Of a stretch of DNA of 64,000 nucleotides, positions 36,632-45,377 are shown piece by piece (the first letter of the stretch is position 1; every line of letters begins with the position of its first letter). The stretch lies in NCBI RefSeq assembly GCF_036227225.1, contig NZ_CP109444.1:1240001-1304000 (forward strand), given 5' to 3'. Made by a program: the position numbers and the translations under genes. This DNA is from Streptomyces sp. NBC_01478. GTDB taxonomy: Bacteria > Actinomycetota > Actinomycetes > Streptomycetales > Streptomycetaceae. Under the pieces are notes generated by a model. It saw nothing but the letters and a program-made list of their open reading frames with translations, searched no databases and was not told the origin of the DNA.

Positions 36632-36655
36632 GCTATTCGTTCAGCTATTCGTTCA
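36632..36655. promoter_or_regulatory. Tandem 12-base repeat upstream of the peptide-uptake operon
   Basis: GCTATTCGTTCA is repeated exactly at 36632-36643 and 36644-36655, just upstream of the binding-protein start. A related sequence in the opposite orientation (TGAACGAT, 36679-36686) follows 24 bases further upstream, and GAACGAT also appears at about 36659-36665. This cluster of TTCGTTCA/TGAACGAA-like sites is a candidate operator for the operon's own TetR regulator. The link is inferred. Confidence 0.55.
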
Positions 36656-36797
36656 GCGGAACGATTGAGTGAAGTGCGTGAACGATAACGAGGGGATGGT
36701 TTCCCGCCAACCCTTTGGAGGCGGAAATTAACGTCCGAAACGCACTGGTTACCGGGCTGCGTCGCGCAGGGGTTGCCGGTACGGCCCGTGCGATCGC

Positions 36798-37556
36798 TCA
36801 GCCGGTGATCTCGCGGGCCCAGGGCAGCAGCGCCCGCTCCGCGAGGACGACGGCGTAGAAGAGCAGCACGCTCATGGCGCTGAGCAGGGCCATCGCGGCG
36901 AACGCGAGGGGGGTGTCGGCGTTGCCGCCGGAGGCCACGATGACGTAGCCGAGGCCCTGGTCGCCGCCCGCGAACTCGCCGACAACCGCGCCGACGACGG
37001 CCAGGGTGACGCCCAGGCGCAGGCCGACGAAGACCTGGGGCAGGGCCCAGGGGATGCGGAGCTTGCGGTAGGTCTGCCAGCGGGACGCGGTGAGCGAGTG
37101 GGCCAGCTCGGTCAGCTCCAGCGGGACCGAGGACAGCCCGGCCATCGTCGAGACGACCACGGGGAACCAGGCGAGCAGGGCCACCATGAACACCTTCGGG
37201 GCCGTCCCGAAGCCGAGCCAGACCACGAGGAGCGGTGCCACCGCGATCTTCGGTACGGCGTTGACGGCGACCAGGAGCGGCATGACCGCGCGCTCCACGC
37301 CCCGGGACGCGGTGAGCAGCACGGCGGTCGCCAGTCCCGCGCCGACCGCAAGCCCGAAGCCGACGGCCGTCTCGGTGAACGTCTGCCAGCTCTGCCGGAG
37401 CAGATAGCCGGGCAGCCGGCCGAAGGCGTGGACGACGTCGGGCGGCGACGGCAGCAGGAACGGCCGGATGTCGAAGGCGACGGTGATCAGCCACCACCCC
37501 GCCAGCGCACCCGCGGCCGCGAGGACCGGCGGTCCCGCCGACAGGACGCGTCTCAC
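36798..37556 (-). CDS. NitT/TauT-family ABC transporter permease
   Basis: 252 residues with six helices and the SsuC/TauC/ThiX-like coupling loop (LELTELAHSLTASRWQTYRKLRIPWALPQVFVGLRLG). It forms the membrane part of an importer whose lipoprotein is at 38359 and whose ATPase is at 39549 on the other strand. Its start overlaps the methyltransferase stop by four bases (37553-37556). The substrate class (nitrate, sulfonate, or a pyrimidine such as a thiamine precursor) cannot be decided. Confidence 0.92.
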   Translation of the reverse strand: MRRVLSAGPPVLAAAGALAGWWLITVAFDIRPFLLPSPPDVVHAFGRLPGYLLRQSWQTFTETAVGFGLAVGAGLATAVLLTASRGVERAVMPLLVAVNAVPKIAVAPLLVVWLGFGTAPKVFMVALLAWFPVVVSTMAGLSSVPLELTELAHSLTASRWQTYRKLRIPWALPQVFVGLRLGVTLAVVGAVVGEFAGGDQGLGYVIVASGGNADTPLAFAAMALLSAMSVLLFYAVVLAERALLPWAREITG

Positions 37557-38362
37557 GCCGGGGGCCTGCGGCCGATGGTCGAGTAGGTGAAGTGGCCGCG
37601 CACCACGAGCCGCGGGTCGGTGACCAGCCGGTCCAGCTCGTCGAGTTGGGCCTCCGTCATGCCTGCCGCGAGGAACTCCTCCCGGGTCTGCGCGATGTTC
37701 CCGGCGATGAGCAGCGCGCCCGCGGTGCCGCCCGGCCAGGACCGGGAGTGGATCACGGTGTCCACGTCGGTCAGGCCCGCCTCCAGCATGGCGGCGGGCA
37801 CCCGGCCCGCCCAGGTGGGGTCGTTGCCGTGGGCGGGCAGGACGCGTTCGACGAGCAACTCGTGGTAGCGGTCGACCAGTTGGGCGGCCTGCGGGGTGGG
37901 GGCCGCGAGGACCAGCTTGCGGAAGGTCGTCTCGAAGTCCTCCACCACCAGTGCGCCACCGGGTGCGAGCGCCGCCGCGAGCCTCCGGAGCACGGTCTCC
38001 CGTCCGGGCAGGTGCAGGAGCACCAGCCGGGCGTGGATCACGTCCCAGGGGCCGTCGGGCACCGGTTCGTTCTCCAAGTCGTGCACGAGCACGTCGTACG
38101 GCGGACTCGGCGGCAGATGACGGGTGTTGACGTCGGTGGCCAGCACCCGTCCCGTCGGTCCCGTCGCGCGGGCGAGCCAGTCGGCGATGCTGCCGCCCCC
38201 GGCACCGGTCTCCAGACAGCGCAGGCCGGTCAGGTCGCCGAGGGAGGACAGTCGCGAGATCGTGAACTCGTCGAGGATCGCGGGGAGTTGGCCGTGCCGG
38301 TCGGCGGCTTCCGGGTGGTCGTTGTCGAAGACGTACGAGAGGGGGGTCTCCATGTCCGTCAA
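37553..38362 (-). CDS. SAM-dependent methyltransferase inside a NitT/TauT transporter operon
   Basis: 269 residues. The class I fold is clear: motif I is CLETGAGGGSIADWLA, motif II VLATDVN, and the motif III region is WDVIHARLVLLHLPGRE followed by ALAPGGALVVEDFE. The first codon is TTG at 38362, which overlaps the binding-protein stop as TTGA; ATG at 38353 is an alternative. It has no membrane segment. Its place between the binding protein and the permease suggests it modifies the imported compound, but the acceptor is unknown. Confidence 0.88.
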   Translation of the reverse strand: MTDMETPLSYVFDNDHPEAADRHGQLPAILDEFTISRLSSLGDLTGLRCLETGAGGGSIADWLARATGPTGRVLATDVNTRHLPPSPPYDVLVHDLENEPVPDGPWDVIHARLVLLHLPGRETVLRRLAAALAPGGALVVEDFETTFRKLVLAAPTPQAAQLVDRYHELLVERVLPAHGNDPTWAGRVPAAMLEAGLTDVDTVIHSRSWPGGTAGALLIAGNIAQTREEFLAAGMTEAQLDELDRLVTDPRLVVRGHFTYSTIGRRPPA

Positions 38363-39393
38363 CTCGTCTTCATGGCGGCGAAGTCGACGACGTCCTGCGG
38401 TGTCAGCCCGGGCTGGATGACACCGGCGTTCTGCAGACTGGTGAGGGCGCGCCGCATCCGTGCCTCGGTGATCAGCCCGATGTTCTCCGCGCCCTCGGCC
38501 GTCACGGACGGGGTCATCAGCTTGATCTCCGCGGTCGCGGCGGTGGCGTCCGTCTCCGGATGCTTGGCGTGCAGCAACTTCCCTGCCTCGTCGGGGTGTT
38601 GGATCGTGTACTTCAGCGCCTTGAGCAGGGCGGCGCGGAAGCGCTTGACCAGGTCGGGTTGCTTCGCGGCGAGGGAGGCCGTGGTGACGGTCGCGTTGCC
38701 GTACAGGTCGGGCAGGTAGGTGCTGTAGGGGAACACCACGACATGCTTCGACCTGGCCTGCACGGTGGCCTTCTCGACGGTGGGCCGGCCGATCAGGAAC
38801 GTGCTGAGCGCGTCGGCCTTTCCGCTGGCGAGGGCCGGGCCCAACTGGACGGGCTGGACGGCGATCCAGCGGATCTTCGCGGTGTCGATGCCGGCGAGTT
38901 TGGCGTAGCCGGGGAAGAGCAGTTGGTTCACGGAGTTGGCGGCGGCCGCGATCCGTTTGCCCTTGAGGTCCTTCGGGGTGGTGATGCCCGAGCCCTGCAT
39001 CGCCATGATGGAGACGAGGGTGCGCTGGTGGACGGCGAGCACGGCGCGGAAGTCGCGGTAGCCCGTGGAGTTCTGGGCGCCCGCGGAGATCACCGCGCCC
39101 GTCAGGTCGAGGCTGGTGAACTGGGCTTTCCCGGAGGCGAGGGCCTTGAGGTTCTCGCCGGTGGCCTTTCCGAGTTCGATCTTCACGTCGATTCCGGCGT
39201 CCCGGAAATAGCCCTTCTGCTCGGCCACCCAGGCGAAGGCGTCCCGTCCCGCCGCACCGAAGGCGGTGACGTAGGTGAGGTGGTCCTTGGCCGAACTCGT
39301 GCTCTTGGAGGAGGAGTCGGAGTCACAGGCAGCGGCGGCCAGGAGCGTGGCCGCCGCGCAGAACACCGTCACCGTGCGGTACGAGCGGATCAT
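38359..39393 (-). CDS. NitT/TauT-type ABC substrate-binding lipoprotein
   Basis: 344 residues from the ATG at 39393, with an excellent GGAGG ribosome binding site. The signal ends in a lipobox (LLAAAAC, Cys23). The mature protein has the NMT1/SsuA-like fold: GRDAFAWVAEQKGYFRDAGIDVKIE, a GENLKALASGKAQF helix, and DLKGKRIAAA. ThiY, SsuA and TauA types share this pattern. It feeds the permease at 36798. The divergent ATPase gene starts 155 bases away across a palindrome. Confidence 0.9.
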   Translation of the reverse strand: MIRSYRTVTVFCAAATLLAAAACDSDSSSKSTSSAKDHLTYVTAFGAAGRDAFAWVAEQKGYFRDAGIDVKIELGKATGENLKALASGKAQFTSLDLTGAVISAGAQNSTGYRDFRAVLAVHQRTLVSIMAMQGSGITTPKDLKGKRIAAAANSVNQLLFPGYAKLAGIDTAKIRWIAVQPVQLGPALASGKADALSTFLIGRPTVEKATVQARSKHVVVFPYSTYLPDLYGNATVTTASLAAKQPDLVKRFRAALLKALKYTIQHPDEAGKLLHAKHPETDATAATAEIKLMTPSVTAEGAENIGLITEARMRRALTSLQNAGVIQPGLTPQDVVDFAAMKTS

Positions 39394-39441
39394 GCGACCT
39401 CCCCGGAAGGGGAATGGGTGGGGGGACGGCGGCACTTGGTG

Positions 39442-39453
39442 GGGCGATATCGC
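39442..39453. promoter_or_regulatory. Perfect 12-base palindrome in the divergent transporter promoter
   Basis: GGCGATATCGCC is perfectly self-complementary. It lies between the divergent binding-protein (start 39393) and ATPase (start 39549) genes. A site here could coordinate both halves of the transporter. No dedicated regulator gene is adjacent. Confidence 0.45.
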
Positions 39454-39548
39454 CGGGGTCGCGATCCGCAAAAGCGTACGCGCGCGTGCCACAATCCAGC
39501 AGAGCGATTTTCGGTACTCCGCGCACGGCGGCCGACGGGAGTCGACGC

Positions 39549-40307
39549 GTGATCCAACTACGGGGTGTGTCCAAGGAGTTCACGCATCGGCGGGGTGCCG
39601 TCGAAGCGCTTCACGGGATCGAACTGGAGGCGGCCGACGGTGAGTTCGTGGCGGTCGTCGGGCGCAGCGGTTGCGGGAAGTCGACGCTGCTGCGGCTGAT
39701 CGCCGGGCTGGTGGCGCCGACGCGGGGCGAGGTGCTGATGGGCGGCCGGGCCGTCACCGGGCCGCGCCCCGACTGTGCCGTCCTCTTCCAGCGCCCGGCG
39801 CTGCTGCCGTGGCGGTCGGTGCTGGACAATGTGCTGCTGCCTGCGGAGATCTCGGGCGAACGGAGCAACGGAGCACGGAAACAGGCGCTGGGGCTGATCG
39901 CGACGATGGGCCTCGACGGCTTCCAGGGACGTCTGCCGCACGAGTTGTCCGGGGGGATGCAGCAGCGGGTGGCGCTGTGCCGGTCGCTCATGCGGCGGCC
40001 CCGGGTGCTGCTGATGGACGAGCCGTTCTCCGCGCTCGACGCGCTCACCCGGGACGAGTTGTGCGCCGAGTTGCAGCGGACGCACCGCGAGCATCCGTCC
40101 ACCGTCGTCCTCGTCACGCACTCGGTGGACGAGGCGGTCATGCTCGCCGACCGGGTGGTCGTCCTCACGCCCCGGCCCGGCCGGATCCGTACGGTCCTCG
40201 ACATCGCGCTGCCCCGCCCACGCACCCGCACCGAGGCCGGCCAGGCGGAGCAACTGGCCCGCCGGGCGGCCGAGTTGCACGCGCTGCTGCTCGACAGCGA
40301 GAGCTGA
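39549..40307 (+). CDS. NitT/TauT-family ABC transporter ATPase
   Basis: 252 residues from the GTG at 39549. Walker A is GRSGCGKST (about 38-46), the Q-loop is in VLFQRPALLPWRSVLDNV, the signature is LSGGMQQR, and Walker B is VLLMDEPFSALDAL, followed by VTHSVDEAV. The PALLPWRSVLDNV and HSVDEAVMLADRV strings are characteristic of SsuB/TauB-type ATPases. It is separated from its lipoprotein and permease by a divergent promoter, so subunit balance depends on two transcripts. Confidence 0.92.
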   Translation: MIQLRGVSKEFTHRRGAVEALHGIELEAADGEFVAVVGRSGCGKSTLLRLIAGLVAPTRGEVLMGGRAVTGPRPDCAVLFQRPALLPWRSVLDNVLLPAEISGERSNGARKQALGLIATMGLDGFQGRLPHELSGGMQQRVALCRSLMRRPRVLLMDEPFSALDALTRDELCAELQRTHREHPSTVVLVTHSVDEAVMLADRVVVLTPRPGRIRTVLDIALPRPRTRTEAGQAEQLARRAAELHALLLDSES

Positions 40308-40334
40308 TCCCGGCCACCCCGTCCAGTCCTGCCG

Positions 40335-40814
40335 TCACTCCCCCGCGAAGGCCTTCTCCAGCGCGGCGAGGTCGAACTTGCCCATCGCCATGAAGGACTC
40401 GGTGGCGCGGGCGACCTTCGCCGGGTCCGGGTCGGTGATCATCTCGATGAGCCGGGTGGGGACGACCTGCCAGGACACGCCGAACTTGTCCTTGAGCCAG
40501 CCGCACGGGCCGGGCTCGCCGCCGTCGGTGAGCTTGGCCCAGTAGTAGTCGATGTCCTCCTGGTTCTCGCAGGGGATCTGGAAGGAGACCGCCTCGGTGA
40601 ACTTGAACATCGGGCCGCCGTTCAGCCCGACGAACTTCTGGCCGAAGGCCGTGAACTCGACGGTGAGCACCGAGCCGGCCGGCTGCGGGGCGCCCTCGCC
40701 GTAGTGGCTGATGCGGCCGATGCTGGAGTTCTTGAAGATCGACACGTAGAGGTGGGCGGCTTCCTCGGCCTGGCCGTCGAACCAGAGACACGTGGTGAAT
40801 CCGTCGGTGGTCAT
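40335..40814 (-). CDS. PhnB-like VOC protein
   Basis: 159 residues. The PhnB/3-demethylubiquinone-methyltransferase-like VOC fold is shown by TCLWFDGQAEEAAHLYVSIF, the SISHYG-like turn (IGRISHYGEG), LTVEFTAFGQKFVGLNGGP and CGWLKDKFGVSWQVVP. The reaction of this group is unknown despite the name. The ATG at 40814 is chosen for the GGAGG five bases upstream; another ATG lies at 40826. It is divergent from the epoxide hydrolase gene. Confidence 0.88.
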   Translation of the reverse strand: MTTDGFTTCLWFDGQAEEAAHLYVSIFKNSSIGRISHYGEGAPQPAGSVLTVEFTAFGQKFVGLNGGPMFKFTEAVSFQIPCENQEDIDYYWAKLTDGGEPGPCGWLKDKFGVSWQVVPTRLIEMITDPDPAKVARATESFMAMGKFDLAALEKAFAGE

Positions 40815-40948
40815 GAGCTCCTCCATGGGCTCCAGGGGGCATCGAACACGGTCATCTGTATCGACCCTCGCCCGGCCCGAAACTCATCGGTCGTACGGCC
40901 GGACAATCCAGGTGGCCGTTCCGCCGCCCCGAACTAGGCTCGGGCTCC

Positions 40949-42151
40949 ATGACGTCTCCGCAGCCCGACAGCGTCCACCCGTTCCGCATCGACATCCCGC
41001 AGGCCGACCTCGACGACCTGCACGCCCGCCTCGACCGCACCCGCTGGCCCGACGAGCTGCCCGGCACGGGCTGGGCGTACGGCGTGCCGGCCGGCTATCT
41101 GCGGGAGCTGGTGCGGTACTGGCGACACACGTACGACTGGCGGGCGGCCGAGGCCGAGCTGAACGCGTGGCCACAGTTCACGACCGTCATCGACGGGTCG
41201 ACCGTCCACTTCGCGCACATCCGCTCCCCCGAGCCTGACGCCACCCCGCTGATCCTCACGCACGGCTGGCCGGGCTCGATCGTCGAATTCCTCGACGTCG
41301 TCGGCCTGTTGACCGATCCGGCGGCGCACGGCGGCGATCCGGCCGACGCCTTCCACGTCGTCGTGCCCAGCGTCCCCGGCTTCGGACTGTCCGGGCCGCC
41401 GACCGACACCGGTTGGGAGGCGGGCCGGATCGCCGGCGCCTGGGCCGAGCTGATGACCCGGCTCGGCTACGACCGGTTCGGCGCGCAGGGCGGCGACTGG
41501 GGCTCGGCGATCTCCCGCGAGCTGGGCCGTGCCCACCCCGACCGGGTCATCGGCGTCCACCTCAACCTGCTGCCGGGCGCGCAGGCCCTCACCGAGCCCA
41601 CCGCCGAGGAGCTGGACGCGCTCGGCCCCGAGGAGCGGGTGGACGCCCAGGAGTCCTGGCGCCGCTGGACCGCGTGGTCGCGCGAGGGCACCGGATACGC
41701 CGTCCTGCACGCCACCCGCCCGCAGACCCTGGCGTACGGCCTCACGGACTCGCCGGTCGGTCAACTCGCCTGGATCGTCGAGAAGTTCAGGGAGTGGACG
41801 GACTCGGAGGAGCTGCCCGAGGAGGCCGTGGACCGGGACCGGCTGCTCACCAACGTGATGCTGTACTGGCTGACGGGGACCGCCGGTTCGGCCGCCCGCA
41901 TCTACTACGAGCGGGCCCACGCCACCGGCGCGCGGGCCGCCGCGCCCACCCTCCCGTCCACCGCCCCCACCGCGCTCGCCGTCTTCCCGGCCGAGATCCA
42001 GATCCCGCTCCGCCACAAGGCGGAGCGCACCGAGAACATCGTGCGCTGGACCAAGCTCGACCGGGGCGGCCACTTCGCCGCGATGGAGGAACCGGACCTG
42101 TTGGCCGAGGACGTACGGGCCTTCTTCCGGCAGCTCCGCGAGAAGGGCTGA
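40949..42151 (+). CDS. Epoxide hydrolase (microsomal-type, EHN domain)
   Basis: 400 residues. The N-terminal EHN region (DLHARLDRTRWPDELPGTGWAYG) is followed by an alpha/beta-hydrolase domain. The oxyanion motif HGWPG lies at 105-109, the nucleophile Asp183 in GGDWGS, and the catalytic His375 in GGHFAAMEEP. It opens epoxides to diols, for detoxification or in secondary metabolism. No signal peptide is present. It is a single gene facing the PhnB-like gene; clpP3 follows 135 bases downstream. Confidence 0.93.
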   Translation: MTSPQPDSVHPFRIDIPQADLDDLHARLDRTRWPDELPGTGWAYGVPAGYLRELVRYWRHTYDWRAAEAELNAWPQFTTVIDGSTVHFAHIRSPEPDATPLILTHGWPGSIVEFLDVVGLLTDPAAHGGDPADAFHVVVPSVPGFGLSGPPTDTGWEAGRIAGAWAELMTRLGYDRFGAQGGDWGSAISRELGRAHPDRVIGVHLNLLPGAQALTEPTAEELDALGPEERVDAQESWRRWTAWSREGTGYAVLHATRPQTLAYGLTDSPVGQLAWIVEKFREWTDSEELPEEAVDRDRLLTNVMLYWLTGTAGSAARIYYERAHATGARAAAPTLPSTAPTALAVFPAEIQIPLRHKAERTENIVRWTKLDRGGHFAAMEEPDLLAEDVRAFFRQLREKG

Positions 42152-42286
42152 CCGCCGGACGGAGCGTGGGAGGACCGGCGCCCGCTCTGCTCGCGGCGAA
42201 TCTGCTGAGAGCCTAGAAATCCCCAGGCCGGGGCGTTGTCGGCCGACAGTGGAGACAGGTCACGACACCCTCGACAAGGAGTGCCC

Positions 42287-42940
42287 ATGTCTCCACTCAC
42301 GGCCGGTTTCGCGCCGGCCCTCATGCCACGCGCCGAGGAGGGCGACACCCCGTCGTCCCGCTTCGACGACCACCTCGCCGCCCAACTGCTCGGGCAGCGG
42401 ATCGTCTTCCTCGGCACACAGGTCGACGAGGTCTCCGCGAACCGGGTCTGCGCCCAGTTGCTGCTCCTGTCCGCGGAGGACCCGCGCACGGACATCAGCC
42501 TGTACATCAACAGTCCGGGCGGCTCGGTGACGGCGGGCCTCGCCATCTACGACACGATGCGACTGATCCCGAACGACGTCTCGACGCTGACGATGGGCTT
42601 CGCGGCGAGCATGGGCCAGTTCCTGCTGACCGTCGGCACCCACGGCAAGCGCTACGCGCTCCCCCACGCCCGGGTCATGATGCACCAGCCGTCGGCGGGC
42701 ATCGGCGGCACCACCGCCGACATCGAGATCCAGGCACAGAACCTGGACCACACGAAGAAGACCATCGAACGCCTCACCGCCCAGCACACCGGCCAGACCG
42801 AGGAGACCGTCTCCCGCGACGGCGACCGCGACCGCTGGTTCACGGCCGAACAGGCCAAGGAGTACGGCATGGTGGACCAGGTCGTCGCCTCACTGGCCGA
42901 CGTGCGCCCGGCCGCCTCGAAGCGACGGATGGGACTCTGA
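42287..42940 (+). CDS. clpP3: ATP-dependent Clp protease proteolytic subunit ClpP3
   Basis: 217 residues with the full triad: Ser108 (GFAASMGQ), His133 (MMHQPSAG) and Asp182 ([11 protein letters not shown]). The ATG at 42287 has AAGGAG five bases upstream. ClpP forms a tetradecameric barrel fed by Clp ATPases. In Streptomyces lividans the clpP3-clpP4 operon is activated by PopR when the main ClpP1/ClpP2 system fails to degrade PopR. The same gene set is present here: clpP4 starts one base after this stop and popR converges downstream. The promoter lies in 42152-42286; I could not identify a PopR site there with confidence. Confidence 0.95.
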   Translation: MSPLTAGFAPALMPRAEEGDTPSSRFDDHLAAQLLGQRIVFLGTQVDEVSANRVCAQLLLLSAEDPRTDISLYINSPGGSVTAGLAIYDTMRLIPNDVSTLTMGFAASMGQFLLTVGTHGKRYALPHARVMMHQPSAGIGGTTADIEIQAQNLDHTKKTIERLTAQHTGQTEETVSRDGDRDRWFTAEQAKEYGMVDQVVASLADVRPAASKRRMGL

Positions 42941-42941
42941 C

Positions 42942-43544
42942 ATGGGGACGTACACGATTCCGAACGTCGTCGAGCGGACCCCGCAGGGCGAGCGGTCCTA
43001 CGACGTGTTCAGCCGGCTGCTGTCCGAGCGGATCATCTTCCTCGGCACCGACATCGACGACGGCGTGGCCAACGTCGTCATCGCGCAACTCCTCCATCTG
43101 GAGTCGTCGGCCCCGGACCGCGAGCTCGCGATCTACATCAACTCGCCCGGCGGCTCGTTCACTTCGCTCATGGCGATCTACGACACGATGACGTACGTCC
43201 AGGCCCCGATCTCGACGTTCTGCGTCGGTCAGGCCGCCTCGACGGCTGCCGTGCTGCTGGCCGGCGGCGACCCCGGACGGCGGTTCGTCCTGGAGCACGC
43301 GCGCGTGCTGCTCGGCCAGCCGGCCAGCGGCGGGCAGCGCGGCATGGTCTCCGATCTCGCCCTCCAGGCGAAGGAGATGGTGCGGATCCGCTCCCAGGTC
43401 GAGGAGGTGCTGTCCCGGCACACCCACCACGACATCGCCACGCTGCGCGCCGACATGGACCGGGACAAGGTGTTCACCGCTCAGGAGGCCGTGGCGTACG
43501 GCCTGGCCGACGAGGTGGTCAGCCGACGCCTCGGCCCGCTCTGA
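42942..43544 (+). CDS. clpP4: ClpP-like subunit ClpP4, lacking the catalytic histidine
   Basis: 200 residues, clearly a ClpP fold ([34 protein letters not shown] with Ser100; [22 protein letters not shown] with Asp175). The motif that should read HQP reads GQP, so Gly125 stands where the triad His belongs. The subunit is probably inactive alone and may serve as the partner of ClpP3 in a mixed barrel. The ATG is one base after the clpP3 stop, so the two are cotranslated. The ClpP4 name follows the Streptomyces gene order. Confidence 0.92.
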   Translation: MGTYTIPNVVERTPQGERSYDVFSRLLSERIIFLGTDIDDGVANVVIAQLLHLESSAPDRELAIYINSPGGSFTSLMAIYDTMTYVQAPISTFCVGQAASTAAVLLAGGDPGRRFVLEHARVLLGQPASGGQRGMVSDLALQAKEMVRIRSQVEEVLSRHTHHDIATLRADMDRDKVFTAQEAVAYGLADEVVSRRLGPL

Positions 43545-43551
43545 GCATCCG

Positions 43552-43941
43552 TCAGGCGGCCACCAGGCACAGCCCGTTGTACGGCGAACTCACCCTGCCC
43601 TGACGCCTGGTGCGGTGCTGGGTGAGTTCGCTGTGGGCCAGCGACAACAGGTCGCCGAGGTCGAGACCGAGGGCGTGGGCGGCGGCCGCGATGACCTCCG
43701 AGGAGGCTTCCTTACGGCCCCGCTCCACCTCCGAGAGATACGGCATGGAGATCCGGGCGGAGTCGGCCACATCCTTCAACGTGCGCTCCTGAGCGAGGCG
43801 TTCGCGTCGTAGGACGTCACCGACCAGGTCGCGCCACAGGGGCTCCTTGGGCGCGGGGACGGCCGGCTCCGGCAGGTGAGGGGCCGGCTCGTGCGGGCGC
43901 AGCGGGATCACGCGGGCTTGGTTCGGCGCTTGGTTGCTCAC
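43552..43941 (-). CDS. popR: PopR-type XRE regulator of the clpP3-clpP4 operon
   Basis: 129 residues from the GTG at 43941. A Pro-rich N-terminus precedes an XRE helix-turn-helix (RTLKDVADSARISMPYLSEVERGRKEASSEVIAAAAHAL). The protein ends LCLVAA; in S. lividans, PopR is degraded through two C-terminal alanines by ClpP1/ClpP2, which couples clpP3 expression to loss of ClpP activity. The gene converges on clpP4 with 7 bases between the stops. ClgR is a close relative, but the position beside clpP3-clpP4 favours PopR. Confidence 0.88.
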   Translation of the reverse strand: MSNQAPNQARVIPLRPHEPAPHLPEPAVPAPKEPLWRDLVGDVLRRERLAQERTLKDVADSARISMPYLSEVERGRKEASSEVIAAAAHALGLDLGDLLSLAHSELTQHRTRRQGRVSSPYNGLCLVAA

Positions 43942-44029
43942 CCGCTCAGACTAAAAGCCTTGGACACGAGGGCAAAGGGATCAGCATTCTGCCCTGGGGG
44001 GAATCGCCGGAGCGAAAGGTACGAGAACG

Positions 44030-44809
44030 GTGCTGCGCGACACGTTCGACCGGGCGGCCGAGCGCTACGACCGGGCCCGCCCCCGCTATCCGCGCCCCCT
44101 GGTCGACGAACTGGCCCGTCTGACGAACCTCGGCCCGGACAGCCGGGTCCTGGAGATCGCCCCCGGGACGGGTCAACTCACCGTCCCGCTCGCCGAGTTC
44201 GGCTGCCGGCTGACCGCGGTCGAGCTGGGGCCGTCGACGGCCGCGGTGGCCCGCCGCAATCTGCGCGCGTTCCCGCGGGTGGACGTGGAGGTCGCGGACT
44301 TCGAGCTGTGGCGGCCGCCCGACGAGCCGTTCGACCTCGCGGTGATCGCGACGGCGTACCACTGGCTCGATCCCCGGACCCGGGTGGCGAAGGCGGCCCG
44401 CACCCTGCGTCCCGGCGGAACGTTCGCGGTCGTCACCACGCACCATGTGGCGGGCGGCACCCAGGACTTCTTCGACCGGATGCAGCGCTGCTACGAACGC
44501 TGGGACCCGGCCACCCCGCCCGGTCTGCGGAGTCCCACCGAGGACGAGACGGCGACGGACACCGGGGAGTTCGAGCGCTCCGCGCACTTCGAGGACGTCA
44601 CGGTGTGGCGCGGTGCGCGGGAGATCACGTACACGACCGACGAGTACCTGGACGTCCTTCTGACGTATTCGGGTCATCTCGCCATGGACGAGCCCTCGCG
44701 CCAGGGCCTCCTGGCCTGCCTCCGCGACCTGCTGGAGACGCGGCACGGCGGCCGGGTCACCAAGCGCTACCTGCACGAGCTGATCACGGCCACCCGGACC
44801 GGGGCGTGA
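44030..44809 (+). CDS. SAM-dependent methyltransferase (class I)
   Basis: 259 residues from the GTG at 44030. The N-terminal FDRAAERYDRARPRYP motif is typical of small-molecule methyltransferases. Motif I is VLEIAPGTGQLTVPLA, and FDLAVIATAYHWLDP with ARTLRPGGTFAVVTTHH follow. The acceptor is not predictable. It has no obvious operon partner and converges on the anti-sigma-type gene 16 bases away. Confidence 0.9.
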   Translation: MLRDTFDRAAERYDRARPRYPRPLVDELARLTNLGPDSRVLEIAPGTGQLTVPLAEFGCRLTAVELGPSTAAVARRNLRAFPRVDVEVADFELWRPPDEPFDLAVIATAYHWLDPRTRVAKAARTLRPGGTFAVVTTHHVAGGTQDFFDRMQRCYERWDPATPPGLRSPTEDETATDTGEFERSAHFEDVTVWRGAREITYTTDEYLDVLLTYSGHLAMDEPSRQGLLACLRDLLETRHGGRVTKRYLHELITATRTGA

Positions 44810-44825
44810 CCTCGCAGGACGGGCC

Positions 44826-45287
44826 CTAGCGGCCCTCGCCGGTCAGGCGCACCACGGCGCGCACCCGCTTGCCGACCGGCACCCGTTCGACGCTCACCCG
44901 CGCGGCCAGGGCGTTGACTATCTCCAGGCCGTGCCGGCCGATGCGCTCGGGGTCCCGGGCGAAGAGGCGGGGCAGGGCCACGCTGCTGTCGCACACGGAC
45001 ACCGTCACCGAGGTGTCCGTGCCCTCCAGTTCCAGGATGTACGGCCCGTTGCTGTGGCGGTCCGCGTTGGTGACCAACTCGCTGACCACCAGCAGCAGTT
45101 CGCCGTCCGACCGGTCGTCGATCGTGGCGCACCACTCGGTTCTGAGCTGTTCCAGGAACTGGTGCGTGAAGTGCCGGGCCGCGGAGATGCAGCCCGGCTC
45201 CCCGGTGTAGTGCGCCGCCCGCCGCAGCGGTTCCACGGGCACGTCGAATCGAGTCGGTACCACGGCCCCGTCCCGCTGGTCGATCAT
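44826..45287 (-). CDS. ATP-binding anti-sigma-type regulatory protein (HATPase_c_2)
   Basis: 153 residues from the ATG at 45287; an upstream in-frame GTG at 45359 is possible. The GHKL fold shows in the N box VVSELVTNADRHS and the G1/G2 boxes VCDSSVALP and RIGRHGLEIVNALAA. Streptomyces genomes carry many such RsbW-like proteins. Some bind sigma factors or anti-anti-sigma proteins, and most are uncharacterised. It lies downstream of the DUF6777-like gene on the same strand, so the two may be cotranscribed. Confidence 0.88.
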   Translation of the reverse strand: MIDQRDGAVVPTRFDVPVEPLRRAAHYTGEPGCISAARHFTHQFLEQLRTEWCATIDDRSDGELLLVVSELVTNADRHSNGPYILELEGTDTSVTVSVCDSSVALPRLFARDPERIGRHGLEIVNALAARVSVERVPVGKRVRAVVRLTGEGR

Positions 45288-45377
45288 GCGTGTCTCTCTC
45301 GAAGGCGGCTCTGCCGGTCTGCCGGTCGCTGTCGTACCAGTGCTCGTACCCAGCCCCACGCCCGGCAGTCCCCCCGA

